64,000 bases of DNA, taken from positions 1 through 64,000 of the forward strand of contig JAMLGI010000004.1 of NCBI GenBank assembly GCA_023958085.1. Direction: 5' to 3'. Source of the DNA: Solirubrobacterales bacterium. Lineage in GTDB: Bacteria > Actinomycetota > Thermoleophilia > Solirubrobacterales > 70-9. The notes below the pieces were generated by a model. The model was not told the DNA's origin. It ran no database searches and saw nothing but the letters and a program-made list of their open reading frames with translations. Below, in pieces: positions 61,839 through 64,000 of the stretch; position 1 is the stretch's first letter; each line of letters opens with the position of its first letter. Both the position numbers and the translations under genes were made by a program.

Positions 61839-63638
61839 CTACCCGGTCACCGGGGTCTTGCGCCCGGGCCTCCGCTTCTTCGCTGCCTTGATCTTCACGA
61901 CTGCATGAGCCTCAAGGTTCCCGACGCGGGCACCGTCCCTGGTCCGTTTTCCGTTCGGAGCGTTCAGGTCGACCCGGGTCGTGTAGTGGAACCTGATCCA
62001 GGGCGCTTTGCCCCGAAGTCGCCTGACGTTCCAGCAGATTCGTCCCCGGCTGAGCCGGCCGCCCCCCCGGTTTGTCACGACCATCCGTGGGGCGATCCGG
62101 TCACATACCCGCAGATTCTTCGCCACCGAGCCCTTCCTGCGATTGCGAACCGACACCGTCCATCGCACCCGCTGTCCCGGGCGGGCAACCGCACGGTTGG
62201 CTTTCACCCGGAGCTGCAGCTTCGGGGTCGGCTTCCGGCGTGGTTTCGTGACCGGTTTCTCGCCCGGGTTCGGCGCTGACCGCTGGCAGACCACCTGGGC
62301 AGTAGCCCGCAGCTCCTCGACGTCGATCGCCGACACGGCCGCGGTACTCAGGTAGGTGCCGCAGTCCTGCTCGGAGGTCGGGGCCCTGACGGTGACGCTG
62401 CGGAACTCACCCGGGCCCAGGTTCCCGTAGCTGCAAGTGAGGACTCCGCTCACGATCTGGCAGAAGCCGTCTCCCGCCTGGGTGCCGGTTGCGATCTGCC
62501 ACGGTCCGGCAGTCCCGTCCGGCAGTGGGTTGGTAAGGACCGGGCTCTTCACCCCGATGTCGCCGGGGTTCGAGGTCACGACCGTGAAGGAAACAGGCTC
62601 GCCGGGGTTGATCACGGGGTCTTGTGCGGTGTTGGTCAGTGCCAGGATGGGTGGCAGCTGCTGCCGGCAGGTGACGGTGGCTTCAGCCGTCGCGGCCGGT
62701 AGCGGGTCGCGCACCTCCTGGCTCTGGTAGACCTCGGCCGTGTTGTGGTAGGTGGAGCAGTGGTCCACGCTGGTCGGCGCCCGGACCGTCACCACGAACG
62801 ATTCGCCGGGAGCGAGATCTCCCAGCGGTCCGCAGCTGAGCTGGAGCTCTTCCCCCTCTGATTCGTAGATACCGCAGATCGGATTCCCTTCCCCATCCTC
62901 AGGTCCGTTGACGATCTCCCAGGGTGCAGCGGTGTCACCGGGCAGTTCGTCGATGAGATAGAGCGACGCCCAGATCGTCCCCGGATCGGGATCCTCACCG
63001 GACGGTGGAGTCGTGTTGGTGAAGGTCATCGTGAAGGTGACATCCTGGCCGGCCACCACAGTCTCGCTGCCCGGGATCTTGGTCAGTTCGATCTCGGGAC
63101 CATCGCAGTTGACCGTCGCCCCGTCGGTCAGCTCGACGGTTCCGGAGCCGTCGGTGGCGGTGACCGAAGCCTGGTTCGAATAGGTCGAGCAGCGCCCGAT
63201 CCCGGTCCACGCCCAGATGTTGACCATGACCGCTTCGCCGGCCGGGACCTGATCGAACTGGCAGGACAGGGACTGGGCACCACCCTCGCCGGTGATCTCG
63301 CACTCCTGGGGATCGGCATAGTCGTTCGGACTCCAGTCGACCTGCCAGTTAAGCTCGGCACCTCCCGGCAACGGATCACTGATCATGATGTCGGCCGGCA
63401 TGGAGCCGTTGTTTGTGGCCGAGATCGTGAACTCGGCCCGATCGCCGGCGTAGATCTCGAGGACCTCCGCGGAGCCGTCGCCGTAGCCGGCGACCTTGCT
63501 CAGGCTGACGTCGGGTGCGGCCGAAGCCTGCTCCGGCAGGGCCCCCAACATCCCCAGCAGCAACAGCAGCAGGACGAAGCCAGCTGCGCCGGAGAGAAGC
63601 GGCCTGCCGCCGCCGGCCGACTGCCTCAATGCACGCAT
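61839..63638 (-). CDS. Secreted DUF11-repeat surface protein
   Basis: 599 aa. Signal peptide (GAAGFVLLLLLLGMLGALPEQASA), then three DUF11-like repeats of ~120-140 aa, each with CxxxxxC and C(S/G)TY...C Cys pairs, then a terminal domain (LQLRVKANRAVARPGQRVRWTVSVRN, VCDRIAPRMVVTN, CWNVRRLRG, WIRFHYTTRV) shared with the VWA-DUF11 protein. It ends in RRPGRKTPVTG. ATG 63638 or an in-frame TTG two codons earlier, which is better spaced from GGAG. Downstream of metK on the same strand. Confidence 0.85.
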   Translation of the reverse strand: MRALRQSAGGGRPLLSGAAGFVLLLLLLGMLGALPEQASAAPDVSLSKVAGYGDGSAEVLEIYAGDRAEFTISATNNGSMPADIMISDPLPGGAELNWQVDWSPNDYADPQECEITGEGGAQSLSCQFDQVPAGEAVMVNIWAWTGIGRCSTYSNQASVTATDGSGTVELTDGATVNCDGPEIELTKIPGSETVVAGQDVTFTMTFTNTTPPSGEDPDPGTIWASLYLIDELPGDTAAPWEIVNGPEDGEGNPICGIYESEGEELQLSCGPLGDLAPGESFVVTVRAPTSVDHCSTYHNTAEVYQSQEVRDPLPAATAEATVTCRQQLPPILALTNTAQDPVINPGEPVSFTVVTSNPGDIGVKSPVLTNPLPDGTAGPWQIATGTQAGDGFCQIVSGVLTCSYGNLGPGEFRSVTVRAPTSEQDCGTYLSTAAVSAIDVEELRATAQVVCQRSAPNPGEKPVTKPRRKPTPKLQLRVKANRAVARPGQRVRWTVSVRNRRKGSVAKNLRVCDRIAPRMVVTNRGGGRLSRGRICWNVRRLRGKAPWIRFHYTTRVDLNAPNGKRTRDGARVGNLEAHAVVKIKAAKKRRPGRKTPVTG

Positions 63639-63878
63639 ATTCAAGAAGTTCTCCTCTGGACTGAGTTCTGGACTGTGACCGCACTCTAGCCCCGGAAGGG
63701 GGTCCCCGCACGGAGCCGTCTGATTAACCGGATCCCGCGACTCACTGTTCGCTGGCCGAGGGTGCTGTCGGGAGCAGCCTAACGCAGGGGCCGTTTGGCC
63801 CAACTCCGGGATTGCTCCCGCCGGACCTGGATCACCCCCCGGGGCCCGGACGGCTCCCGGGAGGGTCCTTGGCCCCGC
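63639..63878. other. Intergenic region between metK and DUF11 gene
   Basis: 240 nt without a gene. Contains a 5-bp hairpin GGGCC-GTTT-GGCCC at 63788-63801 and a direct repeat CTGGACTG at 63656 and 63668 close to the DUF11 start. No clear promoter; a weak TAGAGT lies on the minus strand near 63685. Confidence 0.45.
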
Positions 63879-64000
63879 CTAGAGCCCGGCGGCGTCCTTC
63901 AGCTGCTCGGCCCGGTCGGTGCGCTCCCAGGTGAAGTTCTCGTTGTTGCGCCCGAAATGCCCGTAGGCGGAGGTGTCCCTGTAGATCGGCCGGTGCAGAT
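63879..64000 (-). CDS. metK: S-adenosylmethionine synthetase, C-terminal end (partial)
   Basis: The last 39 codons: [19 protein letters not shown] then [18 protein letters not shown] and TAG. AYGHFGR and FTWE-TD are the conserved C-terminus of MetK, which makes SAM from methionine and ATP. The 5' part lies beyond the right edge. In actinobacteria metK usually precedes priA; here ~14.5 kb separate them. Confidence 0.92.
   Translation of the reverse strand, partial: LHRPIYRDTSAYGHFGRNNENFTWERTDRAEQLKDAAGL

Overview
The window is a high-GC bacterial chromosome segment carrying an actinobacterial housekeeping backbone. Several features point to Actinomycetota, and the overall style fits the Thermoleophilia/Solirubrobacterales; that assignment is inference from gene order and protein style, not from a search. 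The features are the block plsX-acpP-rnc-smc-ftsY-ffh-rpsP-khpA-trmD-rplS, a SepIVA-like coiled-coil gene between coaD and a DUF177 gene, the rib-rpe-rsmB-fmt-def-priA run, DUF2510 and DUF3089 proteins, and frequent GTG/TTG starts.

Layout. 1-4.6 kb: tail of a UDP-GlcNAc 2-epimerase gene, infC and thrS, and a secreted PI-PLC-like phosphodiesterase. 4.6-5 kb: tRNA-Val, tRNA-Gly, tRNA-Cys. 5.2-11.8 kb: DUF2510 membrane protein, RNase HI, Xer recombinase, L,D-transpeptidase, NAD-dependent epimerase, alpha/beta hydrolase, secreted DUF3089 protein. 12-18.6 kb: ilvD, thiD, dprA, comM, yraN, rnhB. 18.5-36.6 kb: lepB, rplS, trmD, khpA, rpsP, ffh, ftsY, smc, rnc, acpP, aspartate 4-decarboxylase, plsX, rpmF, DUF177, sepIVA-like, coaD, rsmD, recG, fakA-like, rpmB. 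36.6-42.6 kb: ribH, ribBA, ribE, ribD, then a divergent glycosyltransferase-flippase pair. 42.8-49.3 kb: rpe, zinc-ribbon gene, rsmB, fmt, def, priA. 49.4-54.3 kb: PH-domain membrane protein, transketolase, glucose-6-phosphate isomerase, HAD phosphatase. 54.3-63.6 kb: an accessory envelope block. The window ends in the 3' end of metK.

The accessory block is the most unusual part. All five genes are on the minus strand, in the order DUF11 protein, L,D-transpeptidase, LuxR regulator, VWA-DUF11 protein, L,D-transpeptidase. It is two paralogous modules, each a large secreted DUF11-repeat protein followed at once by a near-identical YkuD L,D-transpeptidase. Both surface proteins share a C-terminal domain and end exactly in a basic stretch plus TPVTG. 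The regulator lies between them, behind two tandem GTTC-N3-GAAC boxes. The block looks like a candidate system for attaching or assembling large wall proteins; that function is inference.

Other points to check are an SMC protein of about 786 residues with no visible hinge, an RNase III with several changed metal-ligand positions, and two families of intergenic repeats. One family is a ~135-bp element whose first three bases are the stop codon of the preceding gene in both copies. There is also an intrinsic-terminator-like hairpin directly before rplS, repeat or acidic tails on IF3 and L19, and a recurring TANNNT hexamer 6-10 nt upstream of start codons that suggests leaderless or very short-leader transcripts.
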